Made by a program: the position numbers and the translations under genes
In this document: positions 1 to 9,060 of the stretch, piece by piece
How the letters are laid out: every line of letters begins with the position of its first letter
Numbering within the stretch: position 1 is the stretch's first letter
From: Chelativorans sp. AA-79
GTDB taxonomy: Bacteria; Pseudomonadota; Alphaproteobacteria; Rhizobiales; Rhizobiaceae
Assembly: GCF_029457495.1 (NCBI RefSeq)
Contig: NZ_CP120361.1
Location: 2,310,001-2,374,000, forward strand
Direction of reading: 5' to 3'
Length of the DNA: 64,000 nt
Notes under the pieces: model-generated
Told to the model about the DNA's origin: nothing
Databases searched by the model: none
What the model saw: the letters and a program-made list of their open reading frames with translations, nothing else

Positions 1-1
1 A

Positions 2-1213
2 CCGCAGAGCGATATCGGTGCGCAGGTGGTGGTGCAGGGCAGGGTGCATTGCGAGGCGAGGGCAAGGGATTACGGCGCACTCAAGAAGCACCTGCTTTCC
101 GCAGTGATGGATTCCTGGGAGAAGGTGGGCGAGGGGGCAGACCTCGTGATCGTGGAGGGGGCCGGTTCGCCGGCCGAGATCAACCTGCGCGACCGCGACA
201 TCGCCAATATGGGCTTTGCCACGCGGGCGGATGTGCCGGTCATCCTCGTGGGCGATATCGACCGGGGCGGGGTGATCGCCGCACTCGCCGGCACGCATCT
301 CATCCTGCCCGAGGAGGACCGGGCGATGGTGGAAGGCTTCATCATCAACAAGTTCCGCGGCGATCTTTCATTGTTCGATGAGGGGCTTGCAGCCATCACC
401 CGCTTCACCGGCTGGCGTCCCTTCGGCATCGTCCCCTGGCTCGCCGAGGCGGCGCGGCTGCCGTCCGAGGATTCGGTCGTCCTGGAGCGCTTGAGAGCCG
501 GAGATGCGCCGGGCCTGAAGGTCGCCGTGCCGATGCTGTCGCGGATCGCGAATTTCGACGACCTCGATCCGCTCAGGGCCGAGCCCGGCGTGGAGGTGGT
601 GTTCGTGCCCCCCGGCCGTCGGTTGCCTGAAGATGGGTCGCTCGTGATTGTTCCGGGTACCAAGTCGACCATCGCCGATCTCGCCTTCCTGCGCCGGAAC
701 GGCTGGGACAGGGACATTGCGGCACACCGTGCGCGCGGCGGCGCGGTCGTGGGGCTATGCGGCGGTTACCAGATGCTCGGCCGGCGCGTTCTGGACCCGC
801 AGGGAATCGAAGGAAATCAGCGCGAGGCTGACGGGCTGGGCTTCCTCGACGTGGAAACGGTGATGGCGCCCGAGAAGGCCGTGCGCAATGTGGAGGCGCG
901 CTCGGCCCGCTACCCGGTGCCTCTTTCCGGCTACGAGATCCATCTGGGCGAGACCACGGGGCCGGACTGCGGTCGCCCGGTGGCTTTTATCGGCGATAGG
1001 CCCGACGGCGCGATGTCGCCCGACGGCAGGGTGTTCGGCACCTATCTGCACGGACTCTTCGGAGCGGATGCCTTTCGCCGCGCCTTCCTGGCGGAGTTCG
1101 GCGTCAGGTCCACCGGCGGGTATCGCGAGCAGGTGGAAGCCGCCCTCGACGCCATCGCCGGCGATCTGGAGCGGCATCTCGATTGCGACGGGATCTTCGC
1201 CGCGGCGCGGTAG
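2..1213 (+). CDS. cobQ: Cobyric acid synthase CobQ (5' end outside window)
   Basis: Amidates the b, d, e and g side chains of adenosylcobyrinic a,c-diamide using glutamine and ATP in cobalamin synthesis. The frame is already open at base 2 (Pro-Gln-Ser-Asp-Ile-Gly), so the N-terminal ATP-binding part lies upstream. Visible are the rest of the dethiobiotin-synthetase-like domain (VEGAGSPAEINL, DIDRGGV, IINKFRGD) and the class I glutamine amidotransferase domain with its nucleophile loop GLCGGYQMLG and C-terminal YLHGLF histidine. The stop at 1211-1213 gives a normal C-terminus. Family membership is clear; only the truncation limits the call. Confidence 0.96.
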   Translation, partial: PQSDIGAQVVVQGRVHCEARARDYGALKKHLLSAVMDSWEKVGEGADLVIVEGAGSPAEINLRDRDIANMGFATRADVPVILVGDIDRGGVIAALAGTHLILPEEDRAMVEGFIINKFRGDLSLFDEGLAAITRFTGWRPFGIVPWLAEAARLPSEDSVVLERLRAGDAPGLKVAVPMLSRIANFDDLDPLRAEPGVEVVFVPPGRRLPEDGSLVIVPGTKSTIADLAFLRRNGWDRDIAAHRARGGAVVGLCGGYQMLGRRVLDPQGIEGNQREADGLGFLDVETVMAPEKAVRNVEARSARYPVPLSGYEIHLGETTGPDCGRPVAFIGDRPDGAMSPDGRVFGTYLHGLFGADAFRRAFLAEFGVRSTGGYREQVEAALDAIAGDLERHLDCDGIFAAAR

Positions 1214-1248
1214 TATCTGTCCCGCAAGGGGAGAGGTGCCGCCACGTC

Positions 1249-1680
1249 CTATTCCTCCGCCGCCTCGTGGGCTTTCGGCCAATAGGTGCCGACGGACCAG
1301 ATATTGCCCTCGGGGTCGCGGCAGATGAACTCGCGGCTGCCATAGTCGCGGTCCACCGGGCCCTGGAGGATTTCCGCACCTTCCTTCACCGCGCGCTCAT
1401 GGACGAGGTCGACATCCTCGACCGCGACATAGGTGGATTTGCCGCCGTTCTCACCGGGGCCGCCAACCATCGCGCCATAGGCGTCGTCCGCCACCTGGCC
1501 GAGCATGACGATCGAGGAGCCGAGGGCGAGCTCGGCATGCACGACGGTGTTGCCTTCGCCGTAACGGGCATGGATGGAAAAGCCGAACACCTTGACCAGC
1601 CAGTCGATCATGGCGGCGGGGTCGCGATAGCGGAAGGTCGGGTAGACGCGCGGCGGCTGGATGGCAACGGATTTGCTCAT
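1249..1680 (-). CDS. VOC (glyoxalase/bleomycin-resistance fold) family protein
   Basis: About 143 residues with the paired beta-alpha-beta-beta-beta layout of the vicinal oxygen chelate superfamily: PTFRYRDPAAMIDWLVKVFGF at the start and YGSREFICRDPEGNIWSVGTYWP at the end, the latter containing the usual metal-side glutamate. Substrate is unknown; members include glyoxalases, dioxygenases and antibiotic-binding proteins. The start at 1680 (MSKSVAIQ) is chosen because GAGGAG lies just upstream; a longer frame to 1710 lacks such a site. It is convergent with cobQ and not obviously in an operon with the peptide transporter to its right. Confidence 0.8.
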   Translation of the reverse strand: MSKSVAIQPPRVYPTFRYRDPAAMIDWLVKVFGFSIHARYGEGNTVVHAELALGSSIVMLGQVADDAYGAMVGGPGENGGKSTYVAVEDVDLVHERAVKEGAEILQGPVDRDYGSREFICRDPEGNIWSVGTYWPKAHEAAEE

Positions 1681-1773
1681 GATGCACTCCTCAGCAGGAA
1701 GAGACGGCACAGGCTGCCTTCCACCAACGGTTTACCGCAGCAATCGTTGCTGCGAGGGCGTAACCGTCGCATC

Positions 1774-3408
1774 CTACACCTCCCTGGCCGGACGGGTCAT
1801 CCGTCCTTGCAGCGCATGCTGCAGGTCGGGTGCAGCGTCGACCAGGGCCCTGGCCGGCTCGGTCTCCGGGCGCGAGAGAACGGTCGCGGTGTTGCCCCGT
1901 TCGACGATCCTGCCTTCGTGCATCACCATCACCGTGTCGGTGACGGCGCGAGCGACGGTCAGGTCGTGGGTGATGAAGAGATAGGCCACGCCGAGCCGGT
2001 CGCGGAGGTCTGCGAAGAGGTCGAGGATCTGGGCGCGGATGGAGACGTCCAGCGCGGAGACGGGCTCGTCGGCCACGATCAGCTTCGGTTTGGTGATGAT
2101 TGCGCGGGCGATGGAAAGGCGCTGGCGCTGGCCGCCGGAGAATTGGTGCGGGTATTTGCGCATGTCCGCGGGTGCCAGTCCCACCTGTTCCAGCGCTTCG
2201 GCCACCAGGTCCCGTCGGCCCGCCGCATCGGGCTTCTGGTCGAGCAGATGCAGGGGCTCGGCCACCAGCCACTCCGCCTTGCGGCGCGGATCGAAGGAGC
2301 CGTAGGGATCCTGGAACACCACCTGCATGTTGCGGCGGGCGGAGCGCAGCGCTTGCTCGCCCTTCCCGCTAATCTCTTCGCCCATGAAGCGGATGGAGCC
2401 GGCCGTCGGCCGGTCCAGCGCCAGGACCATTCGGGCGAGCGTGGATTTCCCGCAGCCCGAACGGCCGACCAGCGCCATCGACCGGCCGGGTTGAAGCGCG
2501 AAGGAGACATCGTCCACCGCCCGGAAGGTCCCCGGCCGGGAGAAGAGGGAGGCGCGCCGCACCGGGTAGTCGCGCGTGAGGCCCTTCACCTCCAGGAACG
2601 GTGCGGCCGGGGCGGCAGGCTGCTGCGGCCCTGCGCGTGCGGGCACGTGAGTGGAAGCCTCGGCCAGGCGCCTCGTATAGGGATGCGCCATTTCCGTCAG
2701 CGTGCGTGCGGTCTCTCCCGCCTCCATCACCTCTCCCCGGCGGATGATGGTGACGCGGTCGGTCATCTCCGCGACGACCGCGAGATCGTGCGAGATGAGG
2801 AGCAGGCTCATGCGGTTCTCGTCCACGAGTTCGCGCAGGAGTTCCAGGATCTGCTTCTGCAGCACCACGTCGAGAGCGGTGGTCGGCTCGTCGGCGATGA
2901 GCAGCTTCGGTTTCAGCGCGCAGGCGATGGCGATGACGACGCGCTGGCGCTGCCCGCCCGAAAGCTCGTGCGGATAGCGCGTGAGGGGGAATTTCGCCTC
3001 GGGCAGGCCCACGCGGTGGAGCATCGCGCGGGCGCGCGCCTCCGCATCGGTGCGGTTCGCGCCCGTATGCCAGCGGATGCCTTCGGCGACCTGCTCGCCG
3101 ATGGTCTTCACCGGGTTCAGCGCCGTCATCGGTTCCTGGAAGACCATGCCGATGTCGTCCCCGCGCAGCCGGCACATGGCGGCTTCGGGTGCCGCGAGGA
3201 TATCGATGCCGTCGAAGGCGACGCGGCCGGTCGCCTCGGCTCCATGGGGCAGGAGCTTCATGACGGTGAGCGCCGTCATGGACTTGCCGGACCCCGATTC
3301 GCCGACGAGCCCCATCACCTCACCGGGCGCGATCGAAAGATCGATATCCTTCAGGATCGGTGTGCCGCCGATCCGAAGCGACAGGTTCTCGATCGCAAGA
3401 AGGCTCAT
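1774..3408 (-). CDS. Dipeptide/oligopeptide ABC transporter, fused double ATP-binding protein
   Basis: A 544-residue fusion of two OppD/OppF-type ATPases. The first half has Walker A GESGSGKS, Q-loop FQEPMTALNP, signature LSGGQRQR and Walker B LLIADEP; the second has GRSGCGKS, FQDPYGSFDP, FSGGQRQR and LIVADEP. Each half ends in the oligopeptide-binding-type extension. It energises import through the two permeases encoded immediately upstream in transcription. Its ATG overlaps the stop of the preceding permease gene by four bases (ATGA), indicating translational coupling. Exact ligand (peptide, opine or glutathione) cannot be read from the ATPase. Confidence 0.93.
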   Translation of the reverse strand: MSLLAIENLSLRIGGTPILKDIDLSIAPGEVMGLVGESGSGKSMTALTVMKLLPHGAEATGRVAFDGIDILAAPEAAMCRLRGDDIGMVFQEPMTALNPVKTIGEQVAEGIRWHTGANRTDAEARARAMLHRVGLPEAKFPLTRYPHELSGGQRQRVVIAIACALKPKLLIADEPTTALDVVLQKQILELLRELVDENRMSLLLISHDLAVVAEMTDRVTIIRRGEVMEAGETARTLTEMAHPYTRRLAEASTHVPARAGPQQPAAPAAPFLEVKGLTRDYPVRRASLFSRPGTFRAVDDVSFALQPGRSMALVGRSGCGKSTLARMVLALDRPTAGSIRFMGEEISGKGEQALRSARRNMQVVFQDPYGSFDPRRKAEWLVAEPLHLLDQKPDAAGRRDLVAEALEQVGLAPADMRKYPHQFSGGQRQRLSIARAIITKPKLIVADEPVSALDVSIRAQILDLFADLRDRLGVAYLFITHDLTVARAVTDTVMVMHEGRIVERGNTATVLSRPETEPARALVDAAPDLQHALQGRMTRPAREV

Positions 3409-4274
3409 CCTTCGCGCCTCAGCCGAGGGTCGAGCACGTCGCGCAGTCCGTCGCCGAGGAGGTTGAGGCCGAGCACGGTGACGACGATGGCGAGGCCCGG
3501 GAAGAGGGCGAGATGCGGTGCGACGGCAATGCGCGTCTGCGCATCGAAGAGCATGCGGCCCCAGGAGGGCATGGGCGGCTGCGCGCCGAGGCCGAGATAG
3601 GAAAGCCCGGCTTCCGCCAGGATGCCGAGCGCGAACTGGATGGTACCCTGGACGAGGAGCAGGCTCGCGATATTGGGCAGGATGTGCTCGACCGTGATCA
3701 GCATCTTGCCCTTGCCCGCGGCCCGCGCGGCCAGGATGAATTCGCGCGGCCAGAGCGCCAGCGCACCGGCACGGGCGATGCGGGCGAAGACGGGCACGTT
3801 GAAGATACCGATGGCGATGATGGCATTGATCGCGCCCGGACCGAAGATCGCCGTGATCATCACCGCCGAGAGCAGCGACGGAAAGGCAAAGACCACGTCG
3901 TTGGCGCGCATCAGCATCTCGTCGGCCCAGCCGCCGCGCGCGGCCGCCCACGTACCGAGCGGTACGCCGAGGCCCATGCCGATCCCGACCGCCACGAGGG
4001 CGACGGCAATCGAGTTGCGCGCGCCGATCATGATCATCGACAGGATGTCGCGCCCCATATGGTCGGTGCCGAATGGATGGGCCAGCGACAGTCCCTGGAG
4101 CCTGTCGGCGACCTGCAGGCGCGTGATGTCGTAGGGTGTCCAGACGAAGGAGACGAGCGCCATCAGCGCCACCAGGGACGTGATCGCAAGGCCGATCAGG
4201 AAGGAGCGGTTGTCGAGCGCCTTGCGCAGCACATGCCGCTCGGGCACCGGGGTGAAGACCGGGTCGAGGCTCAT
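3405..4274 (-). CDS. Dipeptide/oligopeptide ABC transporter permease (DppC type)
   Basis: 289-residue inner-membrane permease. The N-terminal OppC-type segment (RSFLIGLAITSLVALMALVSF) is followed by HPFGTDHMGRDILS, diagnostic of DppC/OppC, and the EAA loop region (AREFILAARAAGKGKMLITVEHILPN). Five to six membrane spans are evident. Start at 4274 overlaps the upstream permease stop by four bases, and its stop overlaps the ATPase start, so the transporter genes form one tightly coupled transcript. Confidence 0.93.
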   Translation of the reverse strand: MSLDPVFTPVPERHVLRKALDNRSFLIGLAITSLVALMALVSFVWTPYDITRLQVADRLQGLSLAHPFGTDHMGRDILSMIMIGARNSIAVALVAVGIGMGLGVPLGTWAAARGGWADEMLMRANDVVFAFPSLLSAVMITAIFGPGAINAIIAIGIFNVPVFARIARAGALALWPREFILAARAAGKGKMLITVEHILPNIASLLLVQGTIQFALGILAEAGLSYLGLGAQPPMPSWGRMLFDAQTRIAVAPHLALFPGLAIVVTVLGLNLLGDGLRDVLDPRLRREG

Positions 4275-5227
4275 CGGCCAACCCTCAGGCGCGGATCGAC
4301 GACCGCGTAGCAGAGGTCGACCAGGAAATTGATGAGGATGACGCTGGCCACCAGCAGCATCACCACGCCTTCCACCACGATCAGGTCGCGCTGGCTGATG
4401 GCCTGGAAGATGAGGCGTCCGAGGCCCGGCAGGTAGAACACGTTCTCGATGATGATCGTGCCGGCGAGCAGGAAGGCGAATTGCAGGCCGAGAATGGTGA
4501 GCACCGGAATCATCGCGTTGCGCAGCGCGTGCCGCCACAGCACCATGCGCCGGGGCAGGCCCTTGGCGCGGGCGGTGCGGATATAATCCTCGCCCAGCAC
4601 CTCCACCATGGCCGAGCGCGTGACGCGGGCAAGGATGGCGGCTTGCGGCAGGGCGAGCGAGATCGCCGGCAGGACGAGCGCCTTCAAGGCCCGCCAATGG
4701 CCGCTCCAATCATCGCCCCAGCCGGGAAAGCCGCCGGCCGGCACCAGGCGGAGCCCCACGGCGAAGACGTAGACGAGAAGAAGCGCGAACCAGAAATTGG
4801 GCACTGCCACGCCCACCTGCGCGACGCCCATGGTGACGGTATCGGCGGCGCGTCCGCGCCGGGAAGCGGCGAAGACACCGACCGGAAGGGCGATCGCCGT
4901 GGAGAGCGCCAGCGCGATCACGGCAAGCGGCAGCGATACGGCGAGGCGCTCCGCCACGAGGTCGATCACCGGCGAGGAATAGGTGATGGAGCGCCCGAAA
5001 TCACCCACGACCATGCCGCCGAGCCAGTCCAGGTAACGGGTGGACACGGGACGGTCGAGGCCCATTTGGCTGCGCAGGCTTTCCAGCGCCTCTGGACTGG
5101 CGTTCAGGCCGAGCATGATGCGGGCCGGGTCGCCGGGCAGGATTTCGAGCACCGAAAAGACGACCAGCGACGCGGCGAGAAGCGTCGCAAAGGCGATGAG
5201 GAGACGGCGGAGGAGATAGGCCGTCAT
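4271..5227 (-). CDS. Dipeptide/oligopeptide ABC transporter permease (DppB type)
   Basis: 318 residues opening with the typical DppB/OppB membrane anchor MTAYLLRRLLIAFATLLAASLVVF and ILPGDPARIMLG, then the conserved GLDRPVSTRYLDWL segment and the EAA loop EDYIRTARAKGLPRRMVLWRHALRNA. It pairs with the DppC-type permease as the heterodimeric channel. The binding-protein gene lies upstream, separated by about 250 bases that hold a palindromic repeat element, so binding protein and permeases may not be stoichiometrically expressed. Confidence 0.94.
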   Translation of the reverse strand: MTAYLLRRLLIAFATLLAASLVVFSVLEILPGDPARIMLGLNASPEALESLRSQMGLDRPVSTRYLDWLGGMVVGDFGRSITYSSPVIDLVAERLAVSLPLAVIALALSTAIALPVGVFAASRRGRAADTVTMGVAQVGVAVPNFWFALLLVYVFAVGLRLVPAGGFPGWGDDWSGHWRALKALVLPAISLALPQAAILARVTRSAMVEVLGEDYIRTARAKGLPRRMVLWRHALRNAMIPVLTILGLQFAFLLAGTIIIENVFYLPGLGRLIFQAISQRDLIVVEGVVMLLVASVILINFLVDLCYAVVDPRLRVGR

Positions 5228-5271
5228 CGAACCTGCCCCGTTGCCAATTGGTTTCGCCGGCGCTCCTCCAC

Positions 5272-5427
5272 ACCCCCTCTGGCCTGCCGGCCATCTCCCC
5301 TCAAGGGGGAGATTGGCTGTCGCAGTTCGTTTCGCCAGTCATCCGCGCTGCAGAAGAGGCACTGAAGCAAGCGGACGGCGCAATCTCCCCCGTTGAGGGG
5401 GAGATGTCCGGCAGGCCAGAGGGGGGT
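5272..5427. repeat. Palindromic intergenic element, copy 1 (RIME-like)
   Basis: 156-bp element bounded by complementary ends (CTCTGGCCTGCCGG at left, CCGGCAGGCCAGAG at right), each followed inward by a second palindrome of the form ATCTCCCC-loop-GGGGAGAT. Two more copies occur at 22605 and 29997. The architecture resembles the rhizobial intergenic mosaic elements (RIME) described in Rhizobium and relatives. Here it lies between the peptide binding-protein gene and the permease operon, where the folded RNA could stabilise or uncouple the upstream transcript. Confidence 0.85.
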
Positions 5428-5476
5428 CATCCAGTGCAGGAATCCGGCCTCAAAAGAACAACGCACAAAGCGCCCA

Positions 5477-6958
5477 TCAATCCACCCAACGCACCTTCGT
5501 CAGGTCATTCGCCTGGATCGGCATGTTCTCCCACATGCCCTCGAGCTTCGCGTCCCACACGCCGACCTTGGGAAGCTGGAAGAGGAAGACGTTCACGGCG
5601 TCCTCGGTGAGGATGCGCTGCGCCTGCCCATAGAGCTCGTTGCGTTTCTCCCGATCCGTCGTCGCATCGAGTTCGGCCATCACCTCTTTGAATTTCGGGT
5701 TCTGGTAGTCGAAGTAGTAATCGTCACGCGCGTAGATGTTGATGTCGTTGGGCTCGGTGTGGGAGACGATGGTGAGGTCGTAGTCCTTGTTGGTGAAGAC
5801 CTGCTCCAGCCATTGGGCCCATTCCATCGGAATGATCTCGAGGTTGATCCCCACCTCGCGCAGCTCGGATGCGATGATTTCGCCGCCAAGGCGGGCGTAG
5901 GGCGGCGGCGGCAGCTTCAGGGTGGCTGAGAATCCGTCGGGATAGCCCGCTTCCGCCAGAAGCGCCCTGGCCTTTTCCACGTCGTGGGGATAGGTGCCGG
6001 TGAGGTCCACATAGGCCGGGTTTGCCGGCGAGAAGTGCGTACCGATCGGTACGCCGTGACCGCTGGTGGCGCCTAGGATCACCTCGTCGCGGTTGACCGC
6101 GTGGGAGATCGCCTGCCGGACCTTCAGATTGCCGAAAGGCTCCTTGCCGTTGTTCATGGCGAGGATCGTCTCGCCCTCCGTGGCGCCGATCACGACCTCG
6201 AAGCGGGGATCGGCCTCGATCTGCGGCAGCGCATCGCCCGCCTGCATGTTGGGGAAAGCCTGCACGTCGCCGGAAAGCAGCGCGGTCACGGAGGCGGCCG
6301 CGTCCGGGATGAAACGGAACTCGGCCTTCTCCAGCGCCGCCGGCTCGCCCCAATAGTCCGGATTCTTCGACATGGTGACGGAAGAGCCCTTGGCCCAGCT
6401 GTCGAATTTGAACGGCCCGGTGCCGATGGGGTTCTCCTTGTTGCCGCCGGCCGATTCGGGCGCCACGATCACGGCGTCGCCCCAGCCCATATTGTAGAGG
6501 AAGGAGCCCTGCGGGTGCTCGAGCGTGACCTTCACCGTGGCAGGGTCCACCACCTCGACGCCGTCGATCGCGGAGAACAGCACTTTCTGCGCGTTGACGG
6601 AATCCTCTACCATGGCACGCTCGAGCGTGAATTTCACGTCCTCCGCGTCGAAGGTCGTGCCGTCATGGAATTTGACGCCCTCGTGCAGCTTGAACGTGTA
6701 GGTCTTGCCGTCCTCCGAGATTTCCCAGCTTTCGGCCAATGCGGGCAGCACGTCACCGCTGGGGCCGATGCGGGTGAGCCCTTCGAAGATATTGGCATAG
6801 ACGATCTCGTCGATCGCGGCGGCCGCACCCGCCGTTGGGTCGAGATGCGGAGGCTCGAGCACCACGCCCACCACCAGGTCCGTGCGCGCGCTCAGCGCAG
6901 CAGTGCCCGAGGCGGCCAGGATGGCGGCTGCGCCCAGCAATCGTGCAATCGTCTTCAT
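5477..6958 (-). CDS. Peptide ABC transporter substrate-binding protein
   Basis: 493-residue periplasmic solute-binding protein of family 5 (DppA/OppA, SBP_bac_5). The start at 6958 gives a clean Sec signal (MKTIARLLGAAAILAASGTAALSA, cleaved before RTDL). The SBP_bac_5 core follows: PPHLDPTAGAAAAIDEIVYANIFEGL, then SWEISEDGKTYTFKLHEGVKFHDGT. A frame upstream to 7090 is open but has no signal peptide and no better ribosome site (GGGGAG precedes 6958). It delivers ligand to the permeases encoded downstream on the same strand. The ligand class is uncertain. Confidence 0.93.
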   Translation of the reverse strand: MKTIARLLGAAAILAASGTAALSARTDLVVGVVLEPPHLDPTAGAAAAIDEIVYANIFEGLTRIGPSGDVLPALAESWEISEDGKTYTFKLHEGVKFHDGTTFDAEDVKFTLERAMVEDSVNAQKVLFSAIDGVEVVDPATVKVTLEHPQGSFLYNMGWGDAVIVAPESAGGNKENPIGTGPFKFDSWAKGSSVTMSKNPDYWGEPAALEKAEFRFIPDAAASVTALLSGDVQAFPNMQAGDALPQIEADPRFEVVIGATEGETILAMNNGKEPFGNLKVRQAISHAVNRDEVILGATSGHGVPIGTHFSPANPAYVDLTGTYPHDVEKARALLAEAGYPDGFSATLKLPPPPYARLGGEIIASELREVGINLEIIPMEWAQWLEQVFTNKDYDLTIVSHTEPNDINIYARDDYYFDYQNPKFKEVMAELDATTDREKRNELYGQAQRILTEDAVNVFLFQLPKVGVWDAKLEGMWENMPIQANDLTKVRWVD

Positions 6959-7082
6959 TCCGTCACTCCCCACGTCCGGCACCGCTTTGCAGGTGCATGT
7001 TGCCGGGCCGATTGAAGCGCGAATCGGAGGGCGAGTAAATCGGCTTGGTGCTGAACTTCGGCGGGGAAGCGGTGGCGATTCA

Positions 7083-7144
7083 CCCCTCACTTGCGATTTC
7101 TACGGGCTTAGCTTCGCCAAACCCGAGAAATCGCAAGTGAGGGG
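7083..7144. repeat. 62-bp near-perfect palindrome (19-bp arms)
   Basis: Arms 7083-7101 and 7126-7144 are perfectly complementary (CCCCTCACTTGCGATTTCT and its reverse complement), and the 24-base centre folds further (CGGG with CCCG, then TT with AA and GC with GC around TTC). It lies 10 bases beyond the stop of the M20 gene and about 125 bases before the binding-protein start on the minus strand. There is no T-run on either side, so it is not a standard intrinsic terminator; more likely a mobile palindromic unit or an RNA end/processing signal. Confidence 0.8.
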
Positions 7145-7153
7145 GAGTCAGCT

Positions 7154-8428
7154 TCACCCGATACCTCTCAGCAGCGTATCCAGGCTCATCGCCATCACGG
7201 TCGCCGATTCCAGCATGTCCTCGATCCCCACCCATTCGTCCGGCCGATGCGCGAGGTCGAGGACGCCCGGCCCGTAGGCCACGCAATCGTGCAGGTGGCC
7301 GATGCGGGCGACGTGCTTCTGGTCGTAGGTGCCGGGCGAAATCACGTAGTCAGGCTCCCTGCCGAAGACTTGGCGGATGGCGGCGGCGAGCGCCTGCGGC
7401 ACCGGTGCACCGCGATCCGTCATGGTGGGCAGCACCTCCATCAGGTCGCGGAGCGAATAGCTGAAGCGCGGGCGCTCGCGTTTCAGCCGCTCCAGGATCG
7501 CGACCACCTCGCCCTTCACCTCCTCGAGGCTTTCCTCGATGAGGAAGCGGCGGTCGATCACCAAGCGGCAGGAATCGGCCACATTGGGGGAGGGGAGGCC
7601 CGGAAAGAAATCCTCCGTCTGGCCACCATGGATGGAGTTGATGTTCATGGTGGAGCGGCGCGCGCCCTCGGGCACCACGGGCATCTCCGTCCGCTTGCAA
7701 TCGAGGGCGGGGTAAAGCTCTTCCTCGAAGGCGTGGAGCACCGCCGCCATGTGGCGGATCGCAGAATCGCCGAGGAAGGGCATGGAGCCATGGGCGATCG
7801 AGCCGCCGGTCTCGATCTCCGCCCACCACACGCCGCGATGGCCGAGACAGATGCGGTCCTTGTTCAGCGGCTCGGGGATGATGACGTGATCGACACGGGG
7901 CCTGGAGAAGAAGCCCTGCCGTGCCAGATGCGCCACGCCGCCATAGCCGCCGGACTCCTCGTCCACCGTGCCGGAGATCTCGATTGCTCCGGGGAAATCC
8001 GGATGGACGGCCATGAAGGCGTCGACCGCGATGATGGAGGCGGCGAGCCCGCCTTTCATGTCACAGGCGCCGCGGCCGAACACCTTTCCGTCCCGCACCA
8101 CGCCGGCGAAGGGATCGACCGTCCAGCCCTCTCCGGCCTCCACCACGTCGATATGCGAGTTGAAATGGACGGTCGGGCCGGGCCGCCGGCCTTCGCGCCG
8201 GGCGACCACATTGGTCCGCGGATAGCGGTCGCTGTCGCCGGGCGCGCCTTCGCCGCGGATGAGCCTCGTTTCGAACCCGCGCGCGGCGAGCTTCCCGTTC
8301 AGGTATTCCGCGCAGGGCGTGTAGGCCTCGCCGGGCGGGTTCACGGTGGGAAAGCGGATCAGTTCGACCGTGAGCGCGACAAGCTCTTCCCTGCGATCAC
8401 TGACGGCTTTGGCCAGATCGTCGTTCAT
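7154..8428 (-). CDS. M20 family metallopeptidase (ArgE/DapE-type deacylase)
   Basis: 424 residues. Metal-site motifs of the M20 family are in order: SHIDVV (His-x-Asp), then GRGACDMKGG (bridging Asp), GTVDEESGG (catalytic Glu-Glu) and a C-terminal GTYDQKHVARIG region. These are zinc-dependent N-acyl or succinyl amino-acid deacylases and carboxypeptidases. Start at 8428 (MNDDLAKAVSD) is preferred over 8491 because the extra residues look non-coding. Position directly upstream of the peptide importer on the same strand suggests the enzyme processes imported N-acylated amino acids or peptides; this is inference from context. Confidence 0.9.
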   Translation of the reverse strand: MNDDLAKAVSDRREELVALTVELIRFPTVNPPGEAYTPCAEYLNGKLAARGFETRLIRGEGAPGDSDRYPRTNVVARREGRRPGPTVHFNSHIDVVEAGEGWTVDPFAGVVRDGKVFGRGACDMKGGLAASIIAVDAFMAVHPDFPGAIEISGTVDEESGGYGGVAHLARQGFFSRPRVDHVIIPEPLNKDRICLGHRGVWWAEIETGGSIAHGSMPFLGDSAIRHMAAVLHAFEEELYPALDCKRTEMPVVPEGARRSTMNINSIHGGQTEDFFPGLPSPNVADSCRLVIDRRFLIEESLEEVKGEVVAILERLKRERPRFSYSLRDLMEVLPTMTDRGAPVPQALAAAIRQVFGREPDYVISPGTYDQKHVARIGHLHDCVAYGPGVLDLAHRPDEWVGIEDMLESATVMAMSLDTLLRGIG

Positions 8429-8621
8429 GGGGCCATCAAGCCGGGATTCTCCGCGCTTGGCAAGCCGGTGAAAGGGCGAGCTCCGCAACACGTCTTGGCT
8501 AAGAGTCGGTAAGCTGCCAATGCTCTACCTTATCGGGAGATTACAAGGAAACTTAATCTCCAAGTTGTATCTCCATGGCAGAGTTCGGCGCGATTCGCGC
8601 TGGGGACAGTCGAGGTGAAAC

Positions 8622-9053
8622 ATGAAAAAGCTGATTTGGAGCGTCGTCGCCGCGGCGGCCGTCACCACCTTCCTTGCCGGAGAGGCGTTCGCGGGCAATC
8701 TGGAGGCAAAAGTGAGCCTGTCCAAACAGGTCATGACGGTCAAGAAGGGCGGCAAGGTCCTTTACCGCTGGCCGGTCTCGACGGCGCGCAAGGGCTATGT
8801 CACGCCGCGCGGCAGCTGGAAGCCGACGCGCATGCACCGCATGTGGCACTCGCGCAAATACGAGATGGCGCCCATGCCGCACGCGGTCTTCTACCATGGC
8901 GGCTACGCAGTCCACGGCACATCCGCCGTGAAGGCGCTGGGGCGCCCGGCCTCGCACGGATGCGTGCGGCTCCACCCGGACAACGCAGCGCAGTTCTATT
9001 CGCTCGTGCAGAAGATCGGACCGGCCAACACGCGCATCGTCGTGACGGAGTGA
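8622..9053 (+). CDS. Periplasmic L,D-transpeptidase (YkuD domain)
   Basis: 143 residues: signal peptide MKKLIWSVVAAAAVTTFLAG...AFA, then a single YkuD domain starting at QVMTVKKGGKVLYRWPVST. The active-site block is complete: YHGGYAVHGT (His 99) and SHGCVRL with nucleophile Cys 114. It forms 3-3 cross-links or attaches lipoproteins to peptidoglycan. At 143 residues it is a minimal version with no LysM or repeat module. A ribosome site is weak (GAGGTG 8-10 bases upstream). Monocistronic, convergent with lpxXL. Confidence 0.93.
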   Translation: MKKLIWSVVAAAAVTTFLAGEAFAGNLEAKVSLSKQVMTVKKGGKVLYRWPVSTARKGYVTPRGSWKPTRMHRMWHSRKYEMAPMPHAVFYHGGYAVHGTSAVKALGRPASHGCVRLHPDNAAQFYSLVQKIGPANTRIVVTE

Positions 9054-9060
9054 GGATCGG

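Noticed and set aside
1183..3600. 805-residue open frame on the plus strand
   Set aside because: Antisense shadow of the peptide-transporter ATPase; no family motif, composition Arg/His/Gly-rich as expected for the complement of high-GC genes.
7247..8512. 421-residue plus-strand frame
   Set aside because: Complement of the M20 amidohydrolase; the minus-strand protein has all metal-site motifs.
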